Source of the DNA: Gossypium raimondii
Taxonomy: Eukaryota; Streptophyta; Magnoliopsida; Malvales; Malvaceae
DNA: 64,000 nt
Direction of reading: 5' to 3'
Assembly: GCF_025698545.1 (NCBI RefSeq)
Contig: NC_068569.1
Coordinates: 14,508,001 to 14,572,000 of the forward strand
The translations under genes and the position numbers were made by a program. A model generated the notes under the pieces. It saw nothing but the letters and a program-made list of their open reading frames with translations. It was not told the DNA's origin and searched no databases. Below are positions 24,591 to 38,185 of this stretch, piece after piece. How positions within the stretch are numbered: the stretch's first letter is position 1; every line of letters begins with the position of its first letter.

Positions 24591-26718
24591 TGTAACAGCC
24601 CGGTTTAGACCTTAGTCGGAACAGTGATTTTGGGACCATAAATCTGAGTTAGAATAATACTTTAATGTTATTTTCTATGTTACATCATGATAGGTGATAT
24701 GTGTGAAAAATTTCGTGTGAAAAATTTCGTGTGAAAAATTTATTGTTTATGTACTTAATTCGATAAAAGGACTAAATAGTGTAAAGTGTAAAAGTAGCCT
24801 GCTATAAGTTAAGAGTGTCTAATTGCTAAGGTTTATTTAATGAAAGGTCCTTATGATGATATTAGACCATGGATAGTGGGAATGGACATAAATGGGTTTA
24901 TATTAAATGATTTTCTTGTTAATTCATTAAGGGTAAAATGGTAATTGATGTTTTAATGTTTATTAAATTAAAACAAAACATGCAATAGTGGCATTTGGTG
25001 TTCATCTTGCCGAAAATTCAAAGGAAGAAAAGAAAGAAAAAGCTAGCTAGGTTACGGCTAGAAATTTTCTTAATTAAGGTATGCGTTTTGATTCATTTTT
25101 TCAATATTTTTATATTTTTGTGATTGTTGCTCAATAATCTATCAAGCCCATGCCTCAATTTTAAAATTTTATTATGATTTTGAAATGTGTCATTGATGAT
25201 TTTGTAAGTTTTGTGATGATAGTTGATGAAATATGATGGATATGTAATAAATAAATATGTTTTGTAATTGGATTTTGATGAATTTGAGCATTATGGGTTA
25301 AATTGTGAAAATGAGAAATTGAGCGGCTAGATGTGAAATAAATGAAGAATATGGGTTGCTAGGGACTCAATAAAAATTCGGCCAAGCAGGAGTACAAAGA
25401 AATTATGTGTATTTTGTGTATTTATAAATTAGGGACTAAAATGTCCAAAGGTGAAAATATGAGTACTAATTTAAAAAATTTGTCTAACTATGTGTTTATG
25501 GATTTATGTGGATAAAATGTGAGATTAAATAAGTGAATTTAATTGTATATAGATCAAGAGAGGAGAAATTCGGATCTAGATCGAGGCAAGAACAAAATGC
25601 TCGATTGATTGACTAATCTCGTCGTTGCTACGTCCAAGGTAAGTTCGAATATAATGCATACGGTTTTAAATAATATTTGAATGAGATGAAATGAATAGAA
25701 ATGGGATTGAGAAATTTATAATGTGAAATGTGGATCGAATATATGCGACACTAAGTGTGTGAATATTATATATACGGCTACCAAAATGGCACTGAATGTG
25801 CGAGACTAAAGTCACGTTGGCTGAATAATTGGCACTAAGTGTGCGATACTTAGCCAAATTTCGGTTTAACGTAAAGGCACTAAGTGTGCGATATATTATA
25901 GCTTTGGCGAATTTGTTGGCACTAAGTGTGCGATGTCATTGAACGTTGAAGTGGTAAATGTAACAGATATGTATGAGATGGTACAGGTATATTCGAAACC
26001 TATGTGGTTGATGTTATTATGTATGAAATGGAAGCAAGAGTATGAGAATGGATGAACATGGTTGAATAAGTTGGGAATGAATAGAAATAAATATACTTGT
26101 ATGTGATTTAAAAGAAATGGTATGAAATGAGTAATAGTTATGAATAAGATTGAATAGTAATTTGAGTTGAACTATGTGTTAGCAATTATGTCATATAACA
26201 TTTTTTTTATAATGAGTTAAATGTATTATATTATGAACTTACTAAGCTCTGAGCTTACTGTGTGAAGTTTTCTTTGTTTTATAGTGTTATAAAGTTAACT
26301 CGGATCCGGGGATCGTCAGTGACTCAATCACACTATCGAACATCTATTGTGGTGTTTTTTTTTTTTTTGAAATGTAAATACTAAAGTATGGCATGTATAG
26401 ACTAGAGAACTTGGAATTTGATTTGAAAGGTGAAAATCTTGCCATGTGATATGGCATGATATTAAATGTGATTATGGTTTAATTATGATATGTAATTGGT
26501 GTTGAGATTTGGTATGTTTCTATGTATATACGACCTAATGAGAAATGGTCATTTTGGCATGTTGATGATTATGTATTTGGCTTTATGAAATGGCTTATTA
26601 CCGTTGTGATTTAATGTTTGTATAATCATACATTACGGCTCATTTTGGTATATAATTGCTTGAGAAATGCCTTGGTGTGATTGGATTTGGAACGATGAAT
26701 TGGTTAATTGTATGGTAT

Positions 26719-26754
<36 letters not shown>

Positions 26755-27312
26755 CATGGTTAGTAAGGTATGTGATTTTGGTATATGTTTTGGATAGTTG
26801 AATCATGGTGATTTGAGATGACGTTTCGAATTGACATATAAGTTATGTGATGAGCATGAATGTAACCATATATAAATGACCACTTGAATAGCTTTTGAAG
26901 TTGAAAAATGACATGTATTTACCTTGTGATGATTTGATAGGTATAAGTAATTTTGGTAATTGATATCTATGCATTTGATGTGTAATAAGCTTTGCGATTT
27001 GGCTTAAATTTGGTATATGCGATAGTATAAAATTATATAAGTATATGAGTTAAGGAATTTGGTCTATAATTGTTATATGATTGTATTGAAATTAAGATAA
27101 TGGTTATAGATGAATGAATGGTTGTGGCATGTGAATTTGGTACACTTTGGTATGGATAATAAGCATAATTTCGATTGGTGATAATAGAGATTGAATGGCT
27201 ACAATGTGTTAATGATTGAATGATGTATGTGAAATAATTGTATAATGATGTGCATTGATTGGTAACGTCGTAACCCTAATCCAACAATGGACTCGGGTTA
27301 GGAGTGTTACAG
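24591..27312 (+). mobile_element. Element C: solo-LTR-like, different family, inside B
   Basis: Fossil, 2.72 kb, ends TGTAACAGCCC..GGAGTGTTACA, flanked by TATAA on the left and GATAA on the right, a near-matching 5-bp duplication. It interrupts B a few bases from B's right end. It differs in sequence from A and B and carries its own array of near-palindromic units (GGCACTAAGTGTGCGAT, 25735-25940), plus a long TA microsatellite at 26716-26752. No protein-coding domain. The youngest of the stack by nesting. Confidence 0.76.
25735..25940. repeat. GGCACTAAGTGTGCGAT array in element C
   Basis: At least five copies of a 17-base near-palindrome, spaced 30-60 bases apart. Element F (63000-63175) has the counterpart GAGGCACTGGGTGCCAA in the same relative place. 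Confidence 0.85.
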
Positions 27313-28361
27313 ATAAGGGTTAGGGGTGTTACAAACTTACCTCAACACTTGTTCGTGTACAAAAATCTACTAATCTAACACTTTTTCTTTTCCTCGATCT
27401 AACTCCTTATATGATCTTTTCGGATCTATATAAATAAATTTAACATCAATTTAATACATTTCATATTCAATTCAGTCCAACTCACTTCTTTGACAAAATT
27501 TACCATTTTGCCCCTATACTTTTAATTAATCCTGATTTCATCCTTAGGCTCGGAAATGAAATTTATGAAATTTAATCTTCATTCCAAGCCTAGAAATTTA
27601 TATATATATCAATAGCAACCCATGAATTCCATAAAATTTAGAATTTTCCATGAATTCAACATCTTTTCAATTTAATCCCTAAATCATGATTTCATCAAAA
27701 TTCTTTAATAAATTTAAATACTCATCAACATCTCAAATTCATCATCTAATAACTAAAATCATATGAACTCATCAATGGTAACTTCCAAGATTTTCAATAA
27801 AATCGAAAATTAAGGTATAGGTTAATTGGACCTAATTGTAACAATCACAAAAACATAAAATTTGCAAGAAACGGGTAATAATTGAACTTACAAGAAGAAA
27901 AAAATTGAAAAACCAGCCTAAACCCTATTCAATGTCTATTTTAGAACTGAAAAATGATGATGAAAATGTCGAGAATCCTTTAATTTTCCATTTGTTTCAT
28001 TAAATTTGGAAAATTTTACAATTTTACCCTTATTTCACATCATTTTGTCATTTTTCTAAGCTTATGCAGCCTAAGCCATTTACTTTAGGCATATTTATGC
28101 CTAAAGTCCTTCCTTATTTACTATTTAAGCTATTTAATCACCATTTCTTTTAATTAACAAGTTTTGCACTTTATTTTTCAATCTAGTCCTTTTTAACAAA
28201 TTAGACATGTAATCGGTGAAATTTCTTAATGAAATTTTCATACGACATTCCTATCACATCATAAACTATAAAATAATATTAAAATAAATTTTTTTCGACC
28301 TCGGATTTGTGGTCCCGAAACCACTGTTTCGATTTTACTAAAAACGGGCTGTTACATTAAT

Positions 28362-29276
28362 GACATTGATATAACTTACGACAACCACCAAGAGATGAAA
28401 TATGGCATGTCACGTGAAAGGATGTTGACGTGTCATGCCACATTAACTGAAAATTAATATTTTTAAAAATATATATAATAAAAATTACATTTGGAATGAA
28501 TTTGAAAAAAGCGTAATTTAGATCATTTGAATTTAGCAACTATTTTTCAAATTCATTCTAGATGAGTGCATAGCTATAAAATAGAAATTTCTAAAATTTA
28601 TAATTATTTAATAACTTTAAAAATTAAAATACAAAAATTAAAATTTATTGACATAAAAATTCAAATATGAAAAAAAATAAAAATATAACTTAAATTTTAC
28701 TATATCTAATAGTGGAATGAATTTATAATTTTCTTATTAGTAACTTTTTTATAATTTCTAAAATTTTATAATTTTGCACTATTTTAGAATGAATTTGGAT
28801 AACTATTTCATCAAAGGTGCATTATTATTAATTTTATATTTTTATAAATTATTAATGTTTTATATTCCAAAATTTAAATAATTTTTATGATTTTTGAAGA
28901 GTTGAATATTCTTTTTACTAAGGTTGTTTTTAACGTTTAAGCCTATTTTGTTTTTACTTAAAAAGACTAGGAATCAATTAATTTTCTCTAGACGATGTAT
29001 TTATAGCTAACATCTAATGATAATAAATGTAGTTTCCATAATTAAGAAAAGAAGATTTAGAAGAAGCCCCGACATAGCAGGAAGTAATCTAGTTCTTGTA
29101 TATGAAATAGGAGAAGAAGGGCGTTGAACGTCGAAAATCCAGGAGGCAAACTCACAAACCCACACATTTCTCATTCTCATCATCCAACCACCGGAAGCCT
29201 TTGATATAATGGAACAATTCTCTTGGCTATTTAGATTATCTTCAGAGCAGCGTTTTTCATCTCATTCTGTGGGACA
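28362..29276. other. Carboxypeptidase 5' flank
   Basis: AT-rich DNA between the LTR stack and the carboxypeptidase start. A roughly 60-base motif containing AATTTTTATAA..AATTCATTCTA recurs loosely between 28490 and 28800. No exon supported. The last 150 bases are less AT-rich and are probably the 5' leader. Confidence 0.45.
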
Positions 29277-32200
29277 ATGGCTGCTTCATATCATCTCTTC
29301 TTTATTATTTACCTCTCCGGTTTTGCTGCTTTCCCAATTTTCTCTTTCGTTTACGCTAATGCCAATACCACTCAACATTCTTGGACTCCCATCAACCACC
29401 ATCTCTATCATTCCGGGTATGTACTTTTTGTTTCTTTGTTTTAATATGAATGCATCACCAAATTCATGCCTGAAGGCATATTAGGAACCAAAATAAAATT
29501 AGAAATTTTGAGTATATTTGTTTAGAAGAATTAGAAAAATATTTTGACCATTTGAATTAAAGGGAACAGGACCTTCCCCTATGCATAAAGGAACATCCTT
29601 TTCCACATTAATATTCTCATGATGAAACCTTGAACTTGCTTTATGTATGCTTTTTTATGTTCTTCGCTTTGCTTAAATTTTCATTAATATTTTAGTAGTT
29701 AAATGAAAGTTTTGAACTCAAAATCTAACATGGTAATACAAATTTATGCTATTAAAACGCAAGACATCTTTCAAGTGCTGACGATTTAAACCCATAACCT
29801 CTATGCATATGAGCAACTATTCTATCTCTCATTAGATAAAATAGTAATGCCATTATGACTCAGGTGATTTCTTTCTCTAACAAGAAACTTGTATCAAAAT
29901 GACCTACTCCAAAGCATATTCGAATGTCAGATTTTAAACTTGCTGCCTAACTAGGATTTTAGATCTTTGGTTCAAAAAGTACCTTGGGACATTGGGATTT
30001 TAAGAGATTTGTTATTTTAATTCACTCTTACACAATTTTGCAGTGAAGGTTTGATTGAAAAGATTAAGTCTTTGGTCCATCGACACCCTGACAAACTCAC
30101 TGTAGGTGGAGTAACAATTTACTTGAAAACAATTATCGTGTAGAGGATTTGCTTTAATATTCTTAGTACCATAAGCAGGTAGAAACCATTCAAGCTGGGA
30201 CCAAAGACTACAAGGCAGATATCACAGTTGTTACTTATTCCCAGAATTGGGAACAGAGTGATGACAAGTCCAAGCTCCGGATCCTTCTTGTAAGTTACTT
30301 GCCATAATAATGTTTGGTAAATATTATGGGAAGAACAATTTATCTTTTTTCTCCTTAGGTATTAAAGATTGGAACATATGGGAAGCACAACCACCTTGTT
30401 TTGTTAACTTTGTTTCTAGCCTGACTGATTGATGTGTAAGCTAATAGATGATCTCAGGTTGGTCATTTATGGTGTTTTTGACGGATAATTCCTTGTCTTC
30501 CAGAGTTTTGGCCAGCACGCACGGGAGCTTATTTCGTCGGAACTAGCTTTACGGATCTTATCGGCCTTAGGCGAAGAACAGTTTCCACCCGAAATGGACC
30601 CTGCTTCCTTGCATGATACCCTCGAGAATGTAGTTATAAAGGTATATTTTATATACTTGCAACAACATTCTAGCCTTTTGTGTTTTCACACAGCATGAAC
30701 TAATGTACCATCTGTCATTGGAGGAAGTATGATCAAGATTTTGTTATTTAATGTATGTTGTACTAACTTCACTGCTAATGTCCAAATAATATGTTAGATA
30801 GTGCCAATAGAGAATTTGAATGGCCGCAAGATTGTTGATGCAGGAGAACTTTGTGAAAGGAGAAATGGTAATGCAATTTATCACAATAATATAAAGGTTT
30901 AAATATGCCCTTAGTCTCTATAATCTTCGGACTTTCGAAATTTAATATCTATATTTTTATTTCCAAGAATTTAATCTATCTGCTCGTCTGGTTTGAAAAT
31001 TAATAACAAATACTTTAATTTAACAGAAGTCAGTTAACAGTAATATTAACAATACTTTAATTTTTAAATCAGATCCTGATATTAAAAGCAGAGGGGCTAA
31101 ATTTCAAAAGTCTGAAAAGTAAAGGGACTGGTGGTAGAACTAGATGTGATATAAAAATATCTAGTATCCTTTGGTTAAGAAATTGGTTTTTTTTGGCAGG
31201 GAGAGGAGTTGATCTCAACCGGAATTGGGCTGTTGACTGGGGAAAGAAGGAAAAGGTTCATTTTGCCTTTGCATTTTCTTCATGCAAACTCTATTTCATA
31301 TAGTTTAAGTTTTGTATCCATTTACATGGCGAGGCCTTTTTTCATTGAAAAAATTCCTTCAATCATGTAGGACTATGATCCAGCTGAAGAGTATCCTGGA
31401 ACTGCTCCTTTTAGCGAGCCTGAAACCCAAATCATGCGGGAACTTGCCGTATCCTTTAATCCTCACATATGGGTCAACGTGCACTCTGGGACGGATGTAA
31501 GCAATCCTGTTCTATTTGCAATATGCATCCCCACATGACAAAACTAATTGGAACAAGACAAAAACTTTGGATGTGGAATCTTGGATAATCTTGTTTTATG
31601 CTTTGGGTCCTTTTTGCTCTCAGGGATAGGTCTGATATGCTGCCTGTATGACCTTTTTCTTTTTATAATTCATTTTTGTAGGGACTGTTTATGCCATATG
31701 ACCACAAAAAAAGCACCCCTGATGGGTTGCCATCACAACGAATGAGAGAGTTGCTTGATGAACTCAATGTTCTTTATTGCAGCAAGCGTTGCTTGGTCGG
31801 TTCAGGTGGAACTGCGGTCGGGTTTGTATTCTCATACTTGAAGCAATGATGATTTGTGCTAATTTGTGGTAGCATCATTATAGTTATGTTGAGGCATATA
31901 GTATATACTTATATTACTCCATGAATGGGCATTTAATACTAAGAACTCTTTCTAGTTGGAGCAGGAGCAGTGATATATTTGAATGTTACTGATTTCAGGT
32001 ATCTGGCACATGGGACAGCAACAGATTACATGTATGATGTTGTGAGAGTGCCCATGGCATTCACCTTTGAGGTATTTGAAATGCAAACAGTGTTTTCATT
32101 GAATAATTTAAAGCAAAGTTACCTCATTGACATTTAGAAACTTGCATGTTGGATGGCAGATCTATGGAGATGATAAAGCCTCAGGTGCAGACTGCTTTAA

Positions 32201-32475
32201 AATGTTCAATCCAATAGACCAGACCACCTTCAAGGTTAAAGCCGATTGCTTGACACTCATTGTCTGTTTCATTTTGGTTCTCATAATATACGAATATGAC
32301 ATACAGACATATATATACAATTCTGAACTTTGTTCTATTTTTTTGGTTGTAAACTAGTTAGTTTATTTTGAGTAACAACTAACAAAGATTTTGTTTATGT
32401 ATCCAGAGAGTTATGGACCAGTGGTGTGCTTCTTTTTTCACACTTTTTAAACTGGGACCCGTGTGCTTGATGTGA
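29277..32475 (+). CDS. Secreted M14 zinc metallocarboxypeptidase (At5g42320 type)
   Basis: Removes C-terminal residues from peptides using one zinc ion. Exons: 29277-29416, 30044-30101, 30179-30289, 30504-30641, 30798-30867, 31200-31255, 31371-31496, 31682-31821, 31999-32071, 32160-32234, 32407-32475; 351 residues, every join in frame. The zinc ligands are His108 and Glu111 (GQHARELISSE) and His229 (VNVHSGTD). The substrate-carboxylate pair is Asn179-Arg180 (DLNRNW). The catalytic base is Glu304 (AFTFEIYGDD). Residues 1-28 look like a cleavable signal peptide (hydrophobic core FFIIYLSGFAAFPIFSFV), so it should enter the secretory path. I start at 29277 because the upstream ATG at 29209 is in another frame. 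The protein ends 47 residues after the catalytic Glu; I recall plant relatives as about 100 residues longer, so the C-terminus may be shortened. It converges with the ESV1 gene. Confidence 0.93.
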
Positions 32476-33894
32476 ATCCCACTAATATGAAGAAATAGGT
32501 AGGGGTGAATAGAATTTGAAAACCGATTAAATTTTTTAAAATTAAATATTTTGAGTTTTTTATTCAACTTGAATAAATAATTAAAATTAAATAGCTCAAG
32601 TTATTGGAATAATTAATTATAGTTTAATCTTACATCTTAAGTGTAGGTTTTGATCAAGTCAATGATTGGAAGGACATTTGTGGTCTGATCAAGCTGATTC
32701 TTTTGCAATGACTAAAAGGACTCATGGATGTTGTGTTTCAACGGTAGGATTAATCATCAATCCATGGCCTAAACAAAAGTATTATTTTTCTTTTGTGAAT
32801 TTCCTTCATTATTTTTTATGTCAAATCGTTAAGAAAAAATGATGTAATTAGGTGAAAATTCTTTAAGTGGAATTTCAAATTCCACGACTTTTAGCTTTTA
32901 TTAAATGATTTCTAATTATGTAAAACTTAATAAGGTTAGTTTTATTATGCTCGCATATAATGGAATATTTCTTGTTTGATTCAATTGACTTGTACTAAAA
33001 CAAATTAAGTTTGATTGACAAAGACTAATACAAAAATTTTCACTTAATTCAACTTAAATAATATTCAGTACTAAAAATGGGTATCAATAGTGATTTTGTA
33101 TTAGTTAAGATGAATTAGTGGTACCTTTGCATTTTCACTACGTTCTTATTGTAGACTTTTCATTTTCATCTCTTCTTGCCATTTGCTGTTTACCAGAGGT
33201 TAAAAGACAAGGTTGTTTTGAATTATACAAGTAGATCATGCATGACACGGTGAGAGAAAATGTTTTTATTTAAGATACCATAAGTTTGGTGGATGTCCAA
33301 GAATAGGTGAAAATAAAAAAAATTGAAAGATGAAAATAGATGGATAAATAAAATTAGAATTGAAAATATAGTTTTTTCTTTTCACAAGTGCTTAACAGGA
33401 ATGATGAAAAAAAGTAACTTTGTTTCCACCCTTGGTAAGTTGAAAATGAAAATATATATATAAAACATTTTAAAAATATATAATTTTGAATTAACAGACA
33501 CTTTTCATTTCCCCTAGGTTAAAAAATATCATCTTTTCTATTTTCTTTCTTTTTATTTTTCTTTCTAACCAATCACAATCTAAATTATATTTTCTTTTCA
33601 CTTTTCCACTCCCTCCTTTCATCTCTCCACTTTTCTACCCAATCAAATACACATTTAGTGAAGGGCTTTGATTAACTACCCTAAGAAACATGAATTCTTA
33701 GACACCTTTCAAATATCCCCTAGGGGCAATTTCTAAATTTACCACAGCAGAAGCACCAATCGAAAAATGAATCAATCACACTGAAATAATCCAAAATGTC
33801 TCCTAACACATGTTTGGAGTTCAAACCAATATGATTAAATGATAGGAACCACCTAAAACAAAAATTAATTAATTAATTAAAAAAAAAGGTCTCC
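32476..33894. other. Intergenic between two convergent genes
   Basis: Holds both 3' untranslated regions. Very AT-rich. From about 33300 to 33620 two halves rich in GAAAGATGAAAA-like and TTTTCATCTTTC-like runs face each other, hinting at a diverged inverted repeat, but no clear ends or target duplication were found. A (AATT)n run precedes the ESV1 stop at 33864-33881. Confidence 0.45.
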
Positions 33895-36800
33895 TCATGA
33901 TGCTGAAGTGGGAGGTTTGTCTGATTGGTCATCACCTGGACGAGGCGATGACCCAAAATCAAGGGGAGGGTAGACACCAGGCGGCCTCTCCCGAGGTTGT
34001 ATGGATAGCAACTGGCTTGAGTCGCCCACCACATCTGCCCATCCATAGTGAGGTTCACTCCTTCAACAAAAGCGAACGCTTATCAGATTTCTGTTGCAAA
34101 CTATCTTCACAATCATATATTACATGTACTCTTTCTCATATTAACTCAAAAATAAAAGCATTTACAAACTGTTCAACTAAGCCAAAAGCCGCAAGCTCTT
34201 ACTCATAGTACGTCTCTTCGTCAACAACAATATCCCAGCTTTCACCAGTTGTGCTCTTTCCATATTTGTGAACTTTTCTGTTTATATCAAAAAGCAAATT
34301 AGTCTCTCCCGTGGATAGACATGATCAAATAAAAAAAGCCTGGGTCTAATTTCACAATGTAATCTAGCATAAGAAGAAGATGCGCAGTTAATACATGCAA
34401 ATTCTAGCTTATTAACATCAAAAAGTTTAAAAGTTTGAAGTCCTGTTTCATACCCGTTTCCAAAATGCTCCTCACCCCATTTTCTTGACCAGCCTAAGAG
34501 ATCAAGAATATCTTAGCAACAAGAATCAATATGAGCAACAAACACAAACATGAAATACCACAAATTGCTTGAACTTTATAGAGGAACTTTAGGATAAACA
34601 TCCCTTAGGTCACTTCTATATACCAAAAAGGAAAAAAAATCATACAATATAAATCCATTGTACTGAATGAGATTAGCAACCATTAAAGCCTGCCTTCAGA
34701 GTGTTGATGGATTCTACTGATCATTGTTAATTCTATGAAAGGGAACAATATTCAACTACTTAGCCTTTACTTCCAACTAAGACAGAAGCTTTCTTGTTAT
34801 GTACCCATACATAAATTTCATTTCTCATTGGTAGATCAACATAGGCTACATTGGAAAAATAAATTGTCCCCAAAAGTTCCTTGTAACACCAATTAAGCAA
34901 TTCATTTCGGCATAAACTGATTTTTGAGATCTTCTGCAGGTTTTCGCCTACTGATACAGTTGTCATGCTAAATGCAAACTTTTGACAAATATATAGGATA
35001 GTTTTTGCTTAAGGATAAGCAAATATGGTTACTTATCCAACCTATGAGATATTATGTACAACCTAAACTAGAAAACAAAAAACTTTGGAAAATTGTAAAA
35101 GCATCACAATTCACACACAGAGAAAATGAAATGACTATACATACGTTCGCCACTCGGAGATACATGCCATGTTTCCCCTTGACGCGAGCCAATACCAGCA
35201 AAGAACTTCTCTTCCCACTTATCTCCCCATTTAGTTCCCAATTCAGTCTCAGCCCATTTATCTGTCCTGCATATTATAAAAACAGAAATTTTAATATAAC
35301 CATAGGAAAGCACTTGAAGTGGGATGGCGGTGGCCTGACAAATATGAGAATATAAAGGGAAGAATTTTATAATCCAATATCAATTCAAGTATTCTTATGA
35401 AGATAATCAGAAAAAACATGGTATGATACAGTTTCAGTCATATTACCATCTTAGGATAGTAAATTCATATAAAAAAAGATCACAAGTTAGAACTACTAGT
35501 AATAAAAATCTAGTAGTCCACACTAGTACACTGAATGATTCTGCATAAAGGCTAATTGAAAAATTACCATTTGAGAACAGATCCACTTCCATCATAATGC
35601 TCTCCCCACTTCTCCCACCATGACTGTTCATTCAGTCTACCATACTTATGTGCCCCTTTTTCTGTCCAGCCTTTAGCATCATACTTCTCCCACCTACCAA
35701 ATTAGGTTTATCATATGTAGTATTGATAATAGGAATTCATTATAAAAATGGTATTTAATACCATGGATTTCATACCATTTCTCATGCCAACCAGCATTTT
35801 CACTGCCTGATTTAGCTTCCTTCTGAGCACTCCTCTCTATCCTCGCTAAATTACTGCATTTTCAGAAATCCAGTAATGATTGTATTGATGATAAATTGCG
35901 GGAATGGCAAACTGGAAAAATCCTTTTTTGTCTCTATATGATAATTTATGGATGTAAAGTTATATGTTTCCTGATCAGTTAAATAATGTGCAAATAGTGA
36001 CCTCCATTCATCTTGATGAAGCACCTCTTGCCAAGTTTCCCACCATGAGTCTCCTTCAGCATTTCTTCCTGATTTCTCAACGCCTATGAGATAAAAATAA
36101 AAGTTTGGCAAATCCATGCTCAGATTATTTTAAATTTATTTTAGCAAGAACAAACCATGCGATATTACCACAATTAAGTTCATGAAATTAAGCAGGGAAA
36201 AGGTAACTAAAAGTACCTAGCTCTTTGTATCCACTCCAGTCACTTTTCTCCCACCACTGTCAAGGAGATCAATAAATCCAATTAACCACCTGGGATGATA
36301 CTTAATATGGTTATAAAAACAATGTTAAGTAACAGAATCAGAAAAATCATTACCGTTAGCTAGTAGATTTTAGATTCCACTCTCAAAGTCTTTAAAGTTC
36401 ATATTTTCTTCCTTAATTAACTAACATTAAATGTGAATAACCCAATTTGAGCGCCTAGATCTCTTAAGCTACAGACCCTTGAAAATTTCATGAGTTAACA
36501 TGGCCTCACGTCCTAAATAAACAAAAGTCGGCTGATTAATCTATTGTTGTTGCAAAGCACAAAAGAATATTCTAACTGAATTAGAGTTATTTCTTTTAAA
36601 TTCTAATAACAAATATATGCTTCAAAATAATGCCACTTAATATATTGATCATTTTGAATACAGAAAGAGATGCTAGGGCATGATAACAATCACCAAAAGC
36701 TGGCCAATTAGCAAATTGCATTCAACATGCAGAACTTTGAGTACTTTAGAAATCATGGTAAATGATGGCCTCTTAGAAATCTTTTCCATGTTTCAGCGAA

Positions 36801-38185
36801 ACAGAAAGAAATTTCTCCCAAGAATGAATTCACTTAAAACGATTGATTTGAAGGTTGTTTTTCTCGACAAGATTTGAATGTTCAAAACGTACATCTCTTG
36901 TAATATTGCCATATTTTCTCAGCAACTACGATGGCAAACACAACACCTAATTGCCTTAATCTACAGTCATAGGCCCATGTTCATCCATATATGAAAGATC
37001 ATAGGAATTGCTTCTCCATTGCCACTTTAAGATCAACAAAACTCATAAATAAAAATGTCATACTAAAAGAATGATTTTATACCGTTTCCTTCCATTCAGA
37101 GGAACCATCGTGGGATTTACCACCCATCCTAGTCCATCTACATCGGTGCCCATTTTCACCAAGGTCTTCCCCACTTTCTTGATACCAGGTACTGCCATCT
37201 TCATTTGTGCCAGACTCATTAACACTCTCATTTAACAAACTAATGCCCCAATCTTTCTCATTTGCTATACCAGTGTCTACAATGAAGAAACAAAGGAACA
37301 ACCACCTTGTCCTTGTTAGGCATGGTTAATTAAATGCCATTAGAAATTCCAAAGATATAAACAATCACAGCGAGAATTTCATAATAAAAGCTCTCCACAG
37401 TTTAAAGAGCATCGTTTGTTACCTCTTTTTGGTGGAGTATCACGAGACTGAGGACCAGAATTCCGTGGGGTGCACCGAGAGTAGAACTTTTCCTGTTTGG
37501 AAGGAAATCGAGATCTGTAGCGATCATAACGTAAAAACAATGGTAAATTGGCAGTGATCACAACATTTTAATTTTCTTCATTCAACAAAAAAGAGATCCT
37601 ACAAGCAACAAGCTTTTGTGGATGTGGCGATAAAGAACAAAGAGATTAACTTCAGAGCCTGAAAAGAAAATATTCAAATCCTATTCTCAAAATGGAACAC
37701 CTAAAACAGCAAGTCACTCATCCTGTTGTTTCGATAAAAAAAAGTACACATAAATAAGAAATTCAGAAAACCATTATGCACTTCAACGAGCAATATGAGT
37801 ATAAATATACGCGAATTGGAAGAATATACTATACGCAAAACACATTCCAAGATAGATGTGAAACAAAATAGTGTTAGAAGAGCGCGACATACTGAGCTGA
37901 AGCGAACGGCATTGCGGAAGAGGCCTGGACTCGAACCCTGTGAGGGCTTTTCTTGGAGTCGAATCGCCAATCCTCCACCTTCTCATTGCTCTTGCCTGAA
38001 CCACTGCCTCTCCGAACCGGAACCACGGGTTCGGAGCAGCAGCAACTGATTCGACTCAATATAGTGAGCGGATCACGAGGAAAGCACATTCTCTTCTTTT
38101 TACTCGGCGCCAATCCATAGGAGATGAAGAGCGTGGAGAGCTTCAACTCAAGCTGAGTCGTGAATCCTCTGGAACTCGCCACCAT
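33895..38185 (-). CDS. ESV1: EARLY STARVATION 1-like tryptophan-rich starch protein
   Basis: ESV1 is a plastid stroma protein that binds starch glucans through a tryptophan-rich region and restrains starch breakdown at night. Exons on the minus strand: 37893-38185, 37423-37514, 37083-37276, 36217-36256, 36002-36083, 35776-35853, 35568-35693, 35145-35266, 34454-34493, 34203-34277, 33895-34057. They join in frame to 434 residues, against about 426 in Arabidopsis from memory. Residues 1-90 are basic and Ser-rich like a transit peptide. Residues 136-375 hold the Trp/Glu/Lys-rich repeats (WWEKSDW, WWETWQEV, WWEKWGEHYD, WTDKWAETELG, WGDKWEEKFF, WSRKWGEEHFG). A Pro-rich C-terminus (RERPPGVYPP) ends it. 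I start at 38185 (MVASSRGF); the frame stays open to another ATG at 38560, which would add 125 low-complexity residues and is judged leader sequence. Confidence 0.94.

Larger units (their letters stand above)
21692..27334 (-). mobile_element. Element B: solo-LTR-like, same family as A, inverted, inside A
   Basis: Fossil. The right end reads TTAGGGGTGTTACA, the reverse complement of element A's start, and the left end TGTAATAGC.. continues as a diverged reverse complement of A's end (..GTGGTTTGAGACCACCAAATCC). B is thus the same LTR family as A in the opposite orientation. Without element C it is about 2.9 kb. Flanking 5-mers are similar but not identical. The same two array types appear inverted: AGCTCT..GAGCTT at 23100-23285 and GGCGTGTGGCTTGGCCGTGTG-type units at 24020-24365. 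No coding region. Confidence 0.78.
19618..28356 (+). mobile_element. Element A: solo-LTR-like, split by a nested insertion
   Basis: Fossil LTR-type element with ends TGTAACACCC..GGGCTGTTACA and a perfect 5-bp target duplication TTAAT (19613-19617 and 28357-28361). Its own sequence is 19618-21691 plus 27335-28356, about 3.1 kb; the rest is element B. No gag-pol coding, primer-binding site or second LTR is visible, so I read it as a solo LTR. LTR length and style suggest a Ty3/gypsy chromovirus of the Tekay/Del kind, from family knowledge rather than coding evidence. It carries a CACACG-type array (19855-20235) and a GGGAAGCTC-type array (21110-21535). It is the oldest of the three by nesting order. 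Confidence 0.8.

Noticed and set aside
29209-29484. Open frame starting MEQFSWLFRL.. at the head of the carboxypeptidase gene
   Set aside because: It is out of frame with the downstream exons. The ATG at 29277 gives a signal peptide and joins in phase with exon 2.
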